DNA of 38,096 bases from an uncultured Acholeplasmatales bacterium (GCA_944324705.1 CALUXI010000015.1:1-38096); one strand, 5' to 3'. Shown: positions 7,495 to 15,243, counted from the stretch's first letter. Numbers and translations are program-made. The notes: generated from the letters alone by a model not told the origin.

Positions 7495-8856
7495 ATGGAT
7501 TTAGGATTATTTTTATTCTCATTGAGTGACTTTAAAACTGTCGATATTATCTTTCTATCTTGTTTTTTAGTTTTATTATTAATACTTATTGTTTTGTTAA
7601 TTTTCAAAAAAATACAAGATAAAAAGACAGCTAAAATTTTAAAGGAAGAATTCGAAAAATTAGATCAAAACGAAAAGCAAGAAGTAGAGAAAGTTGCTTT
7701 AGAAGCTAATCCATCTGAAGAAACAGAACCAGAAATGGTTGAACCGGCTCTTGCTGAAGAAGTAGAAGAGAAAGCAGCACCAATTGCTCAAACTACTCCA
7801 GTAGAAGAAAAAGCTGAAGAAGAACCAACAGAGGAAGTATTAGCTGAAGAACCTGTTGTAGAAGAGCCTGAAGTTAAGGAAGAAAATGTTGAAGTAGAAG
7901 AAACAAAAGAAGAGGTTGAAGAACCGTCAGAAGATGTTAGTGAGGAAGTTTCAGAACCAGTTCAAGAACCTACTGAAGAAGTTAATGAATCTGAAGTTGA
8001 GGAAGAGCCTGTAGTTGAAACTGAATCACCAGATGAGGAAAATGATATGGGAGAAGAAAAAGGAAGAGTATATCGCGGAAAATATGAAATATTCCAAGAA
8101 AACAATTATTATCGTTATCGTTTAAAAGCTTCTAATGGTGAAATTTTATTCGTATCTGAGATGTATGCGTCTAGATTAACAGTATTAAAATCAATTGAAG
8201 CTGTAAAACGTAATTTAGAAACTGGTAAGACACAAATCATAGTTGATAAGAAGAAAAATTATAAATTTAAACTTACTGCTGCTAACCATCGTGTATTAGC
8301 AATTAGCGCTAATTACCCTACAGAAAAAGGTGCTCAAAGTGCTTTAGAATCATTTAAACGTTTTGCTATTACTGATGATATTGTTGATATTGAAATTCCA
8401 GCCGAAGCTATTGATAATCAACTAGTAGAAATCTCTAAAGTTAAAGAAGAAGATAAAAAAGGCGGTAAATTTGTAATCCGTAAAGATATTAATGGTGAAT
8501 TCTCTTGGGAATTAAAGGCTAATAACGGAGAAATCTTATGCCAATTATCTGGTTATAGTTCAAAAAATAGTGTAGAAAATGCAATTTTAGCGTTTAAAGA
8601 AAATACTTCAACAGGTAAATTTTATTTATCAAAAGATAAGAATAACAATTATCAATTCAAATTATATTCACAATCAGGTCGATTAAGTGTTGTTGGTGAA
8701 TCATATGATTCAAGCAATGCAGTTTATAGTGTAGTTACTTCAATTCTTAACTTTACTGAACTTGCTACAATAAGTGATAGAACTAATCAAGTAGCTCAAG
8801 CCAAGAAAACTACTAAGAAATTAAAAACACGTAAAGCTAGTACTACAACAAATTAA
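7495..8856 (+). CDS. Membrane-anchored acidic protein with four DUF1508 (YegP-like) repeats
   Basis: The 453-residue protein has three parts. Residues about 17-40 form one transmembrane helix followed by lysines. Residues about 50-190 are a low-complexity, strongly acidic linker rich in Glu, Val and Pro. From residue about 195 to 445 there are four related units starting near residues 195, 245, 323 and 376. Units 1 and 3 have the DUF1508/YegP pattern: a GK[YF] strand, a second strand with Y/F, then KA.NGEI and a Ser-rich helix start. Units 2 and 4 are more diverged. The function of YegP domains is not established. The Lys after the helix suggest that the repeats face the cytoplasm. GGAGG lies just before the ATG. 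The gene is monocistronic, with its own promoter and terminator. Confidence 0.8.
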   Translation: MDLGLFLFSLSDFKTVDIIFLSCFLVLLLILIVLLIFKKIQDKKTAKILKEEFEKLDQNEKQEVEKVALEANPSEETEPEMVEPALAEEVEEKAAPIAQTTPVEEKAEEEPTEEVLAEEPVVEEPEVKEENVEVEETKEEVEEPSEDVSEEVSEPVQEPTEEVNESEVEEEPVVETESPDEENDMGEEKGRVYRGKYEIFQENNYYRYRLKASNGEILFVSEMYASRLTVLKSIEAVKRNLETGKTQIIVDKKKNYKFKLTAANHRVLAISANYPTEKGAQSALESFKRFAITDDIVDIEIPAEAIDNQLVEISKVKEEDKKGGKFVIRKDINGEFSWELKANNGEILCQLSGYSSKNSVENAILAFKENTSTGKFYLSKDKNNNYQFKLYSQSGRLSVVGESYDSSNAVYSVVTSILNFTELATISDRTNQVAQAKKTTKKLKTRKASTTTN

Positions 8857-8865
8857 TATTATCTA

Positions 8866-8895
8866 GGGATCTCAAAATTTTGAGATTCCTTTTTA
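8866..8895 (+). terminator. Strong intrinsic terminator after the DUF1508-repeat gene
   Basis: A 12-bp stem with one G-T pair (8866-8877 with 8878-8889, the innermost A/T pairs probably forming the loop) is followed by six T. Confidence 0.88.
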
Positions 8896-8899
8896 TAAT

Positions 8900-8922
8900 A
8901 AAAAAACTCTACAAAAGTAGAG
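8900..8922 (-). terminator. Intrinsic terminator of the pectinesterase gene (minus strand)
   Basis: Read on the minus strand, CTCTAC/GTAGAG (8917-8922 with 8907-8912) with a TTTT loop is followed by seven T. It starts 2 bp after the stop codon and lies tail-to-tail with the plus-strand terminator. Confidence 0.85.
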
Positions 8923-8924
8923 AG

Positions 8925-9875
8925 CTATTTAAGAAGATAATTATTAAATTCTTTTAAATATGAATCAGCTTTGTCTTCAGTTAACTTATTGAGAAAGTAA
9001 ATACGATTATAATTTTCTTTACTAAATTCATAGAAGCGACAAGTTTTATCTCTATTACTATCATTCCATTTATTAAAACCTTCCTCTAAGATTCCTTTAT
9101 CATAACGGCAATTGATGAAATATGCTAAACCGTAATCGCGCCAAGGTCTAGCTAAATAAAAGGCTGCATTATTTTCAGTTTTAATATCACAATTTAAAAA
9201 TAGATAACCATATTCTAATTCTTTAGGATGACTTGGGGCACTTAAAAAACCACGTTTGCCTAAACAAATTAACTCACAATTTTTAAATAAAGCTGTTGCA
9301 CAACCAAATATAAAGTCTACATCACCGATAATTTTAGTATTTTCATATATTTGTTTAGAATTACCAGCTTTAATAACATCATTCTTCAAGAAACCTTGAT
9401 AACGAATTTTTAAATCAGCAGGTAAAGGTCCGGTAAATAAAGTATCTTGCTCGCTTTTAATTATTGAATTGCAACATTTAAAATGATCACCATAAACAGC
9501 TAAGGCTACTGCTTGTCCATAAGTTTTAGAATCACAAGTATTTTCAATTGTTATATTAGATAGATAATTATTATCTCCTAATAATTCTAGAGTATAAGTT
9601 CTAAAGGTATTACATTCATTATAATCATTCATTATTTTATGATAATGATCATTGTTAGTAATAATAGTTTTTTCTTTATCTTCACCTATAATTTTTAAAT
9701 TATTTAGATTTAAACTTAATTTTAATTTATAAACCCCTTCTTTAAAAAATAGTTCATCATTATCTTTTAACTTAGCTAATAGATCTTCAAGAATAGTATT
9801 TTTATCTATAATATAACGCATATAAATCGCTAGTATAATTAAAATGTACTTAATAATTATACTTACTCCTTTCAT
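8925..9875 (-). CDS. Pectin methylesterase (pectinesterase, CE8 family)
   Basis: The protein has the full CE8 catalytic set. Numbered from the ATG at 9875, these are Gln121 (GQAVAL), Gln143-Asp144 (EQDTL), Asp187 in GDVDFIFG (nucleophile), and Arg243 and Trp245 in LARPW. It hydrolyses methyl esters of galacturonan, releasing methanol and pectate. The start is unclear. The first ATG (9875) has no ribosome site. The only good one, AAAGGAG (9866-9872), lies just inside the frame and would serve an ATA or ATT codon at 9860 or 9857. The next ATG (9821) has no Shine-Dalgarno but gives the plain N-terminus MRYIIDKN. The 18 extra residues are hydrophobic but lack a clear cleavage site, so the enzyme may be cytoplasmic or N-terminally anchored. 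It fits the uxaBAC operon at 22897-27261. Confidence 0.88.
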   Translation of the reverse strand: MKGVSIIIKYILIILAIYMRYIIDKNTILEDLLAKLKDNDELFFKEGVYKLKLSLNLNNLKIIGEDKEKTIITNNDHYHKIMNDYNECNTFRTYTLELLGDNNYLSNITIENTCDSKTYGQAVALAVYGDHFKCCNSIIKSEQDTLFTGPLPADLKIRYQGFLKNDVIKAGNSKQIYENTKIIGDVDFIFGCATALFKNCELICLGKRGFLSAPSHPKELEYGYLFLNCDIKTENNAAFYLARPWRDYGLAYFINCRYDKGILEEGFNKWNDSNRDKTCRFYEFSKENYNRIYFLNKLTEDKADSYLKEFNNYLLK

Positions 9876-9888
9876 TTAGTTGTTTTAT

Positions 9889-9935
9889 AGTTATGAGTAC
9901 ACATAACTTTTATATCATTAAATTAATATGATATA
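9889..9935 (-). promoter_or_regulatory. Two stem-loops in the pectinesterase leader
   Basis: Two inverted repeats lie between the minus-strand promoter and the gene: AGTTATG/CATAACT (9889-9895 with 9902-9908, 6-nt loop) and TATATCAT/ATGATATA (9911-9918 with 9928-9935, 9-nt loop). No T run follows, so they are not terminators. They could be operators or RNA structures near the ribosome site. Confidence 0.45.
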
Positions 9936-9973
9936 CTATTAATAACGCTGTAGTCTGTTAACTAATAATCACT

Positions 9974-10001
9974 AGTATAATATATTTGTATAAAGTGTTA
10001 A
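9974..10001 (-). promoter_or_regulatory. Putative promoter for the pectinesterase gene
   Basis: On the minus strand, TTAACA (9996-10001), a 16-bp spacer and TATACT (9974-9979). This would give a leader of about 90 nt containing the two stem-loops. The 9876-10147 gap holds these elements, a weak AAGATA/TATCTT inverted repeat (10019-10038), the rpiB promoter and no gene. Confidence 0.55.
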
Positions 10002-10110
10002 TGGATAAATAACCAATTAAGATATTATAGATTATCTTATTACATAACATATAAATTCTAGCACAATTTAAGAAAAAAGACTATTAATTATTTAATTTAT
10101 TGTTAATAAA

Positions 10111-10119
10111 TGTTATAAT
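10111..10119 (+). promoter_or_regulatory. Extended -10 promoter for rpiB-upp
   Basis: TG-T-TATAAT (10111-10119) is an extended -10 element, and no good -35 box is visible. A 15-bp motif AAAAAAGACTATTAA lies upstream at 10073-10087 and recurs before pulA. Confidence 0.65.
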
Positions 10120-10147
10120 TAAAGAAATGAAATAGGAGTGAAAAACG

Positions 10148-10591
10148 ATGAAAATAGCAATGGCTTGTGATCATGGCGCATTAGTGTTAAAAATGCGTTT
10201 AAAAGAATATTTGATTAATTCAGGAAATGAAGTAATTGATTGTGGTACTAATACATTAGATAGTTGCGACTACCCTGATTATTGTATTCCAGCTTGTAAT
10301 TTATTAGTTGAAGGTAAAGTAGATAGAACTATAGTAATGTGCACAACAGGCATTGGTATGTCTATTTGTGCTAACAAGATTCATGGAATTAGATGCGCTC
10401 TTGTAGATAGACCAGAAATAGCTAAATTAGCTAGAGAACATAATAATGCTAATACATTAGCTATTGGGGCATGTCTAGTTGATTTTGAAACATGTAAAAA
10501 AATAGTTGATATTTTCTTACAAACCCCATTTTCAACAAGTGAAAGACACCATAGAAGAGTAGATAAAATTATGGCATTAGAGGGAAAGTAA
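10148..10591 (+). CDS. rpiB: Ribose-5-phosphate isomerase B
   Basis: The 147-residue protein has the normal length and motifs of RpiB: ACDHG at residues 6-10, DYPDY, the catalytic loop MCTTGIGMS with Cys65, and the HNNAN segment followed by LAIG. It interconverts ribose 5-phosphate and ribulose 5-phosphate in the pentose phosphate pathway. The residue after the catalytic cysteine is Thr where many RpiB proteins have Gly (CGTG). LacA/LacB subunits are related, but a single gene next to a nucleotide salvage gene favours RpiB. GGAGTG at 10135-10140 precedes the ATG. The stop shares one base with the upp start, so the two genes are translationally coupled. Confidence 0.88.
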   Translation: MKIAMACDHGALVLKMRLKEYLINSGNEVIDCGTNTLDSCDYPDYCIPACNLLVEGKVDRTIVMCTTGIGMSICANKIHGIRCALVDRPEIAKLAREHNNANTLAIGACLVDFETCKKIVDIFLQTPFSTSERHHRRVDKIMALEGK

Positions 10592-11214
10592 TGGCTAAAT
10601 TAGAAATAATAAATAATCCTTTAATTAAGACAAAATTAACCTTGATTAGAGATAAAAGGACTACTAGTAAAGATTTTTATAGTAATTTGACCGATATTGC
10701 TATGTTGATGTCTCCTTTTGTTTTTAAGGATATAAATTTAGAAGAAGTAAAAGTAGTTACTCCGATTTGTGAAACAGCAGGTTATGAAGTTAAAGATAAA
10801 ATATTATTAGTAGTTATTTTAAGGGCTGGTTTAGGTTTTTTAGAAGGATTTAGAAAAACGATTCCAGAAGCTAAAATTGGTTTTTTAGGAATGTATAGAG
10901 ATGAAGAAACTCTTTTACCTCATGAATATTATAAACGATTACCTAAAGACCTGAGTAATTATAAGATATATATCTTAGATCCAATGTTAGCTACTGGTGG
11001 TAGTGCGGTAGATGCTTGTAATAGTTTAGTTAAATATGGGGCTAAAGACATTAGTTTTGTCGGTTTAGTTGGGGCTCCTGAAGGTATTGAAAAACTTAAT
11101 AAAGAATATCCCCAAGTTAATATTTATTTAGCTAGTTTAGATGAAAAACTAAATGAATCAGGCTACATAGTCCCAGGTTTAGGCGACTGTGGTGACAGGG
11201 TGTTTGGAATGTAA
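10591..11214 (+). CDS. upp: Uracil phosphoribosyltransferase
   Basis: This 207-residue enzyme makes UMP from uracil and PRPP in pyrimidine salvage. It shows the conserved VVILRAGLGFLEG region, the MYRDEETLLPHEYYKRLP loop, the PRPP-binding motif DPMLATGGSAVDA, and the C-terminal PGLGDCGDRVFG that contacts uracil. The length is normal. It follows rpiB with a one-base overlap, a logical pairing because RpiB helps supply ribose 5-phosphate for PRPP. A bidirectional terminator follows. Confidence 0.95.
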   Translation: MAKLEIINNPLIKTKLTLIRDKRTTSKDFYSNLTDIAMLMSPFVFKDINLEEVKVVTPICETAGYEVKDKILLVVILRAGLGFLEGFRKTIPEAKIGFLGMYRDEETLLPHEYYKRLPKDLSNYKIYILDPMLATGGSAVDACNSLVKYGAKDISFVGLVGAPEGIEKLNKEYPQVNIYLASLDEKLNESGYIVPGLGDCGDRVFGM

Positions 11215-11215
11215 A

Positions 11216-11240
11216 AAAGAGATCCTTAAAGGATCTTTTT
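11216..11240. terminator. Bidirectional intrinsic terminator between upp and yigZ
   Basis: AGATCC/GGATCT (11220-11225 with 11231-11236) with a TTAAA loop has A-rich left and T-rich right flanks, so it works for both converging genes. It reaches into the stop codon of the minus-strand gene. Confidence 0.85.
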
Positions 11241-11841
11241 ATATTAAATCAAAATTAGAAGTATATTCTAATTCAATTTTATTCTTAAAAATAGATTCTA
11301 AATCTTTTTCTAATTGTTTTTTATGAATCTCTTTTATTTTAGCAATCAATATAATTTCTTTTTGAAAAGAAGCATTAATAATATTTAAATAATTTAATTT
11401 AATAAGTTTATTATATTCTTTATAATCACAAACTAAGTTAAACGTTAAAGTAAGCTCTTTAGTAGCTAATTTAGCTAAATTTAAAGCTTCTAAAACAGAA
11501 TCACTGTAAGCTCGTATAAGGCCTGAAGCCCCTAGTAGTGTTCCCCCGAAATATCTAGTCACAACAGCCAAAACGTCTGTTACCTCTCTTTTTTTAAGAG
11601 CCTCTAACATTGGGCTCCCAGCTGTTTTTTGTGGTTCGCCATCATCAGAACATTTTTGAATATTTAAATTGTCTCCTAAAATATAGGCATAACAATTATG
11701 AGTAGCATCAAAGTATTTTTTTCTAATTTGATTTAAATAAAGATTAGCTTCATCTACATTTTTTATGGGTATTAAATTACAAATGAATTTAGATTTATTT
11801 ATAATTAAAGTATTAGAAATAATTTCTTTCAAATAGAACAT
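11239..11841 (-). CDS. yigZ: YigZ/IMPACT family protein (UPF0029)
   Basis: The 200-residue protein has the UPF0029 core: NKSKFI near the N-terminus, ATHNCYAYI, SDDGEPQKTAGSPMLEAL and VVTRYFGGTLLGASGLIRAYS. The remaining C-terminal part matches the usual second small domain of bacterial YigZ/YvyE proteins. Eukaryotic IMPACT proteins regulate Gcn2, but the bacterial function is not established. AGGTGA lies 6 nt before the ATG. The gene is monocistronic and divergent from pulA. Confidence 0.9.
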   Translation of the reverse strand: MFYLKEIISNTLIINKSKFICNLIPIKNVDEANLYLNQIRKKYFDATHNCYAYILGDNLNIQKCSDDGEPQKTAGSPMLEALKKREVTDVLAVVTRYFGGTLLGASGLIRAYSDSVLEALNLAKLATKELTLTFNLVCDYKEYNKLIKLNYLNIINASFQKEIILIAKIKEIHKKQLEKDLESIFKNKIELEYTSNFDLI

Positions 11842-11856
11842 ATAATCACCTTGAAA

Positions 11857-11865
11857 ATTATATCA
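11857..11865 (-). promoter_or_regulatory. Extended -10 promoter for yigZ (minus strand)
   Basis: Minus-strand TG-A-TATAAT at 11857-11865, about 16 bp before the ATG. The leader would therefore be very short. No good -35 box was seen. Confidence 0.55.
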
Positions 11866-11902
11866 TTATTTTTAAAAAAAGACTATTAAAAAGCTAAAAT
11901 TA

Positions 11903-11911
11903 TGATATAAT
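11903..11911 (+). promoter_or_regulatory. Extended -10 promoter for the pulA operon
   Basis: TG-A-TATAAT at 11903-11911, divergent from the yigZ promoter. The AAAAAAGACTATTAA motif shared with rpiB occupies 11875-11889. The expected transcript start is about 11918, ahead of the GGAG at 11927-11930. Confidence 0.65.
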
Positions 11912-11938
11912 CAAGGGGCGAGAATTGGAGTGATTTTT

Positions 11939-14011
11939 ATGATATTTAATGCTTTTTTAGATGCTGTTGATACTATAACAGTATTAGTTGATAAAAATAT
12001 CATAATTGAAAATAATTTTGCTTTAAATAACGATGAACAATTAATTTCATTAGAAATAATAAATCGTTATGAAGAAGAAAGTTGGTATAAATATAGTTTA
12101 AAATGTCCTATTATATTAGATATGACTAAATATATTTATATAACTAATGGTGAATATAAAACATTGTTGGTCACTGGTTCTTTTGTAAGAGATCCAAGAT
12201 TTGATGAATATTATAGTTATGATGGTAAACTTGGAGTAACTTATACTAAAGAAAGAACAACTTTTGATATTTGGTCTCCGGTAGCAAGATCACTTGTTTT
12301 AGAGTTAATTACTAAGAATGGTAAATTAATTAATAAAGAACTAACTTATTGCGGTAGGGGACATTATACTATCACTTTAGATGGTGATTATGAATGTTCT
12401 AAATATCGCTATAGAATTAAAATTTTTGAAGAAGAATATAAAATAGCAAACGATCCATATGGCATAGCTAGTGATGCTAATGGGAATTTTAATTATGTTG
12501 TAGATCCTGCTAAATTTAAAAAATTTATTTATTCAAAACCATATTTTTCAGGAAATTATACCGATAGTGTGATTTATGAAGCATCTATTAGAGATATGAC
12601 TAGTAAATTGCCGGTCAAACACCCAGGTACTTTTGCTGGATTATGTGAAAGAGTATTAACTAGCAAAGGAAAAATTACCGGCCTTGATTATGTAGCAAGT
12701 TTAGGTATAACTCATTTACAATTAATGCCAATATTTGATTTTTATGGTATATCTGATTTAAATCCACAAAGGTATTACAATTGGGGATATAATCCACATC
12801 AATATTTTGTTCCTAAAGGAGCGTATTCAACAGATCCTAATGATCCTTATGCAAGAATTAATGAGTTAATTAATTTAATTGATTTGTGTCATGCATATGG
12901 CTTACTTGTTAATATGGATGTGGTATTTAATCATGTCAATGATGCTCAAAAATTCCCTTTTGATATTTTAGTCCCTGGATATTACTTCCGAGCTAACAAT
13001 GGTTATTTAACTAATGTCTCAGGTTGTGGTAACGATCTAGCTACTGAGAAAAAAATGTGTCAAAAATTTATTGTTGATAACTTAGTTTATATGACAAATA
13101 CATATCATTTTAGTGGTTATCGTTTTGATTTAATGGGATTACTTGACATACCTACTATGGAATTAATTGAGAAAAATTTACGGGAAATTGAACCTAAAAT
13201 TATGTTATATGGTGAAGGATGGAACATGCCAAATACTTTACCTGAAAGTATGAGGCCATGTAGTCAAAACGCTAGATTATTGCCTAATTACGCCTTTTTT
13301 AATGATACATTTAGGGATATTATTAAAGGTTCACAATGGGGTGATAGTTCAGGTTTTATCACAGGTAAAAAAGTTAATGAATATGATTTGCTTCATATTT
13401 TAACTGGTTCAGTTTTAGATAATTATAAATTTGTAACTCCTAGTCAATCTATAAATTATATTGAATGCCATGATAATTATACAGTATATGACTTTATTAA
13501 AGCCCATTTGAGAAAAATTAAGGAAAGAGATGTTTATATAGCTGTTAAGTTAGGTTTATCATTAGTAATTCTTGCTCAAGGTGTTCCATTTATTCACAGT
13601 GGCCAAGAGTTTTTAAGAACTAAAAATGGAGTTGAAAATTCATACAATGCTGGTGATGATGTCAATGGTATTGACTGGGATAGAAAAGACTCATATCTTA
13701 ATATGGTTCAAATGACAAGAGATTTAATCACTATACGTCGACAATATGATGTTTTTAGATTAGAAAATGTTGATGAAATTAAATTAAGAGTTAATTATTT
13801 ACCTGAATATTCTGATGATTCAACTTTTGTTTTCTTGCTGAAGGAAAAGAAATGTGATTTATTCATTGTATTAAAGAATAAAAGAGGTCGTTTTGATTTA
13901 AAAAATCAACAGGCTAATTTAATTTTTGATGGTGAAAGATTATTAAATACACCAGTTAAAAAAATTAGTCTAAAAGATCGTGGGGTTTATATTTATAGGA
14001 GGGATAAATAA
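11939..14011 (+). CDS. pulA: Type I pullulanase (GH13, alpha-1,6-debranching enzyme)
   Basis: The 690-residue enzyme hydrolyses alpha-1,6 branch points in pullulan, glycogen or limit dextrins. An N-terminal part and a CBM48-like domain (residues about 75-180) precede the GH13 barrel. The barrel has the pullulanase signature YNWGYNP, the region VNMDVVFNH, nucleophile Asp397 (GYRFDLMG), acid/base Glu426 (YGEGW) and Asp512 (ECHDN). No signal peptide is present, so it acts in the cytoplasm, probably on stored glycogen or imported maltodextrins. An upstream in-frame GTG at 11930 overlaps the GGAG ribosome site; the ATG at 11939, 8 nt after that site, is the better start. The last A of its stop is the first base of yhaM. 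Confidence 0.93.
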   Translation: MIFNAFLDAVDTITVLVDKNIIIENNFALNNDEQLISLEIINRYEEESWYKYSLKCPIILDMTKYIYITNGEYKTLLVTGSFVRDPRFDEYYSYDGKLGVTYTKERTTFDIWSPVARSLVLELITKNGKLINKELTYCGRGHYTITLDGDYECSKYRYRIKIFEEEYKIANDPYGIASDANGNFNYVVDPAKFKKFIYSKPYFSGNYTDSVIYEASIRDMTSKLPVKHPGTFAGLCERVLTSKGKITGLDYVASLGITHLQLMPIFDFYGISDLNPQRYYNWGYNPHQYFVPKGAYSTDPNDPYARINELINLIDLCHAYGLLVNMDVVFNHVNDAQKFPFDILVPGYYFRANNGYLTNVSGCGNDLATEKKMCQKFIVDNLVYMTNTYHFSGYRFDLMGLLDIPTMELIEKNLREIEPKIMLYGEGWNMPNTLPESMRPCSQNARLLPNYAFFNDTFRDIIKGSQWGDSSGFITGKKVNEYDLLHILTGSVLDNYKFVTPSQSINYIECHDNYTVYDFIKAHLRKIKERDVYIAVKLGLSLVILAQGVPFIHSGQEFLRTKNGVENSYNAGDDVNGIDWDRKDSYLNMVQMTRDLITIRRQYDVFRLENVDEIKLRVNYLPEYSDDSTFVFLLKEKKCDLFIVLKNKRGRFDLKNQQANLIFDGERLLNTPVKKISLKDRGVYIYRRDK

Positions 14012-14928
14012 TGATTATTGATGGTATTATAGAAACTTCTAATAGTAATGACAATTATATTAATTTAGTTATTAAAAGTTCTAATAATACAATGTACAAT
14101 GTAAAAACTAGTAAGGCTTTAGCAAATAGTTTAAAAGAAAACCATGTTTATCGTTTCGTTGTTGATGAAGTTATTAGTAACAGAAAAAAGTATGTTTTGC
14201 ATGAGGTTATTGACTTAAGTAAGATTAATGATTTCAAAAGAGATGAAATATTAAGAGATTTTTTACCACATAAAGAAATGGATGCTAAAGAGGCTAAAAA
14301 TAAATTGTTTAATTATATAAATAATATAACTAATCCTATATTACAGGATATCACTAAAACATTAGTTGAAAGGAATGCCATTGATTTTCTAACCTATCCA
14401 GCTGGAACTAGAATTCATCATAATTTTTTAGGTGGTTTAGTTTATCATACCCTAGGGATGTTAGATTTGGCCAAATGTTGTTTAAATGTTTACCCTTATT
14501 TAAATCAAAGTTATTTATATGCTGGTATTATTTTACATGATTTAGCCAAAATTAAAGAATTTACGGATGTACAAAGTCCAGAATATAGTTTAGAAGGTCA
14601 AATGCTTGGACATTTAGTAATGGGGGCAATCTTAGTCAATCAAGTAGCTAAAGAAAAGGGATACGAAGGCACTGAAGAAGTTTTAATTTTAGAACACATT
14701 TTAATATCTCATCATGGTCAATTACAACTTGGATCAGCTAAAAAGCCTTTAACTGCTGAAGCTTTATTGATTTGGTATTTAGATACTATAGATTCTAAGT
14801 TTCAAGTTATTGGTGACGAATTAGCTAAGACAGCTGTTGGTACTTTTACCGATACTATTCCGATTATTGATCGTATGAAATTATATAAAGTAAAGGAAGA
14901 TAATAGTGATAAAGTTAAAGAAAAATGA
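14011..14928 (+). CDS. yhaM: 3'-5' exoribonuclease YhaM
   Basis: The 305-residue protein has a short N-terminal OB-like beta segment (residues about 1-75), then an HD-domain phosphohydrolase core. The metal-binding motifs are visible as IHHNFLGGLVYHTLGM, ILHDLAKI, GHLVMGAI and ISHHGQLQLGS. This pattern is that of YhaM/Cbf1 exonucleases of Bacillota, which trim RNA 3' ends and can act on DNA. It is slightly shorter than the Bacillus protein (about 314 residues). AGGAGGG at 13997-14003 precedes the ATG, whose first base is shared with the pulA stop. TGA is the stop codon. The following small gene overlaps its end. Confidence 0.92.
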   Translation: MIIDGIIETSNSNDNYINLVIKSSNNTMYNVKTSKALANSLKENHVYRFVVDEVISNRKKYVLHEVIDLSKINDFKRDEILRDFLPHKEMDAKEAKNKLFNYINNITNPILQDITKTLVERNAIDFLTYPAGTRIHHNFLGGLVYHTLGMLDLAKCCLNVYPYLNQSYLYAGIILHDLAKIKEFTDVQSPEYSLEGQMLGHLVMGAILVNQVAKEKGYEGTEEVLILEHILISHHGQLQLGSAKKPLTAEALLIWYLDTIDSKFQVIGDELAKTAVGTFTDTIPIIDRMKLYKVKEDNSDKVKEK

Positions 14929-15220
14929 CATTATTAACATGCTATTAGATAAAAATAATTTAGATGACTTAATTATTAATGATAATTATGGTTGTGATGT
15001 AGTTTTTGAGCAAATAGCTACTATTCCTTATTATGATAAATACTTAGATAAGGAAGATATTTATTGTATATTACATCCTAAGACTAAATCTAAAGAATTT
15101 AATCCTAACTATGTCTATCCTTTCTTGGTAAAAAAAGAAGGTAATGACTATAGTCTTGAAGCTTGTGATGATCCAGATATTTTAGCTGAATTAGATAAAA
15201 TATATAACGAATTAAATTAG
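14906..15220 (+). CDS. Small acidic protein of unknown family
   Basis: This 104-residue ORF starts at GTG 14906 with GGA of AAAGGAAG about 8 nt upstream, and it overlaps the yhaM end by 23 bp; the alternative ATG at 14939 has no ribosome site. The protein is rich in Asp, Asn, Tyr, Leu and Lys, with no membrane helix and no motif I recognise. Two parts look well formed: YYDKYLDKEDIYCILHPKT in the middle, and a C-terminal acidic segment (EACDDPDILAELDKIYNEL) that is probably helical. Tight coupling to yhaM and a terminator that begins inside the stop codon argue that it is a real gene. A link to RNA decay is only suggested by position. Confidence 0.65.
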   Translation: MIKLKKNDIINMLLDKNNLDDLIINDNYGCDVVFEQIATIPYYDKYLDKEDIYCILHPKTKSKEFNPNYVYPFLVKKEGNDYSLEACDDPDILAELDKIYNELN

Positions 15221-15243
15221 ACTGCTCTGCCAGTCTTTTTTTT
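15219..15243 (+). terminator. Intrinsic terminator of the pulA-yhaM operon
   Basis: AGACTG/CAGTCT (15219-15224 with 15231-15236), 6-nt loop and eight T. The stem starts inside the TAG stop codon. Confidence 0.88.
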
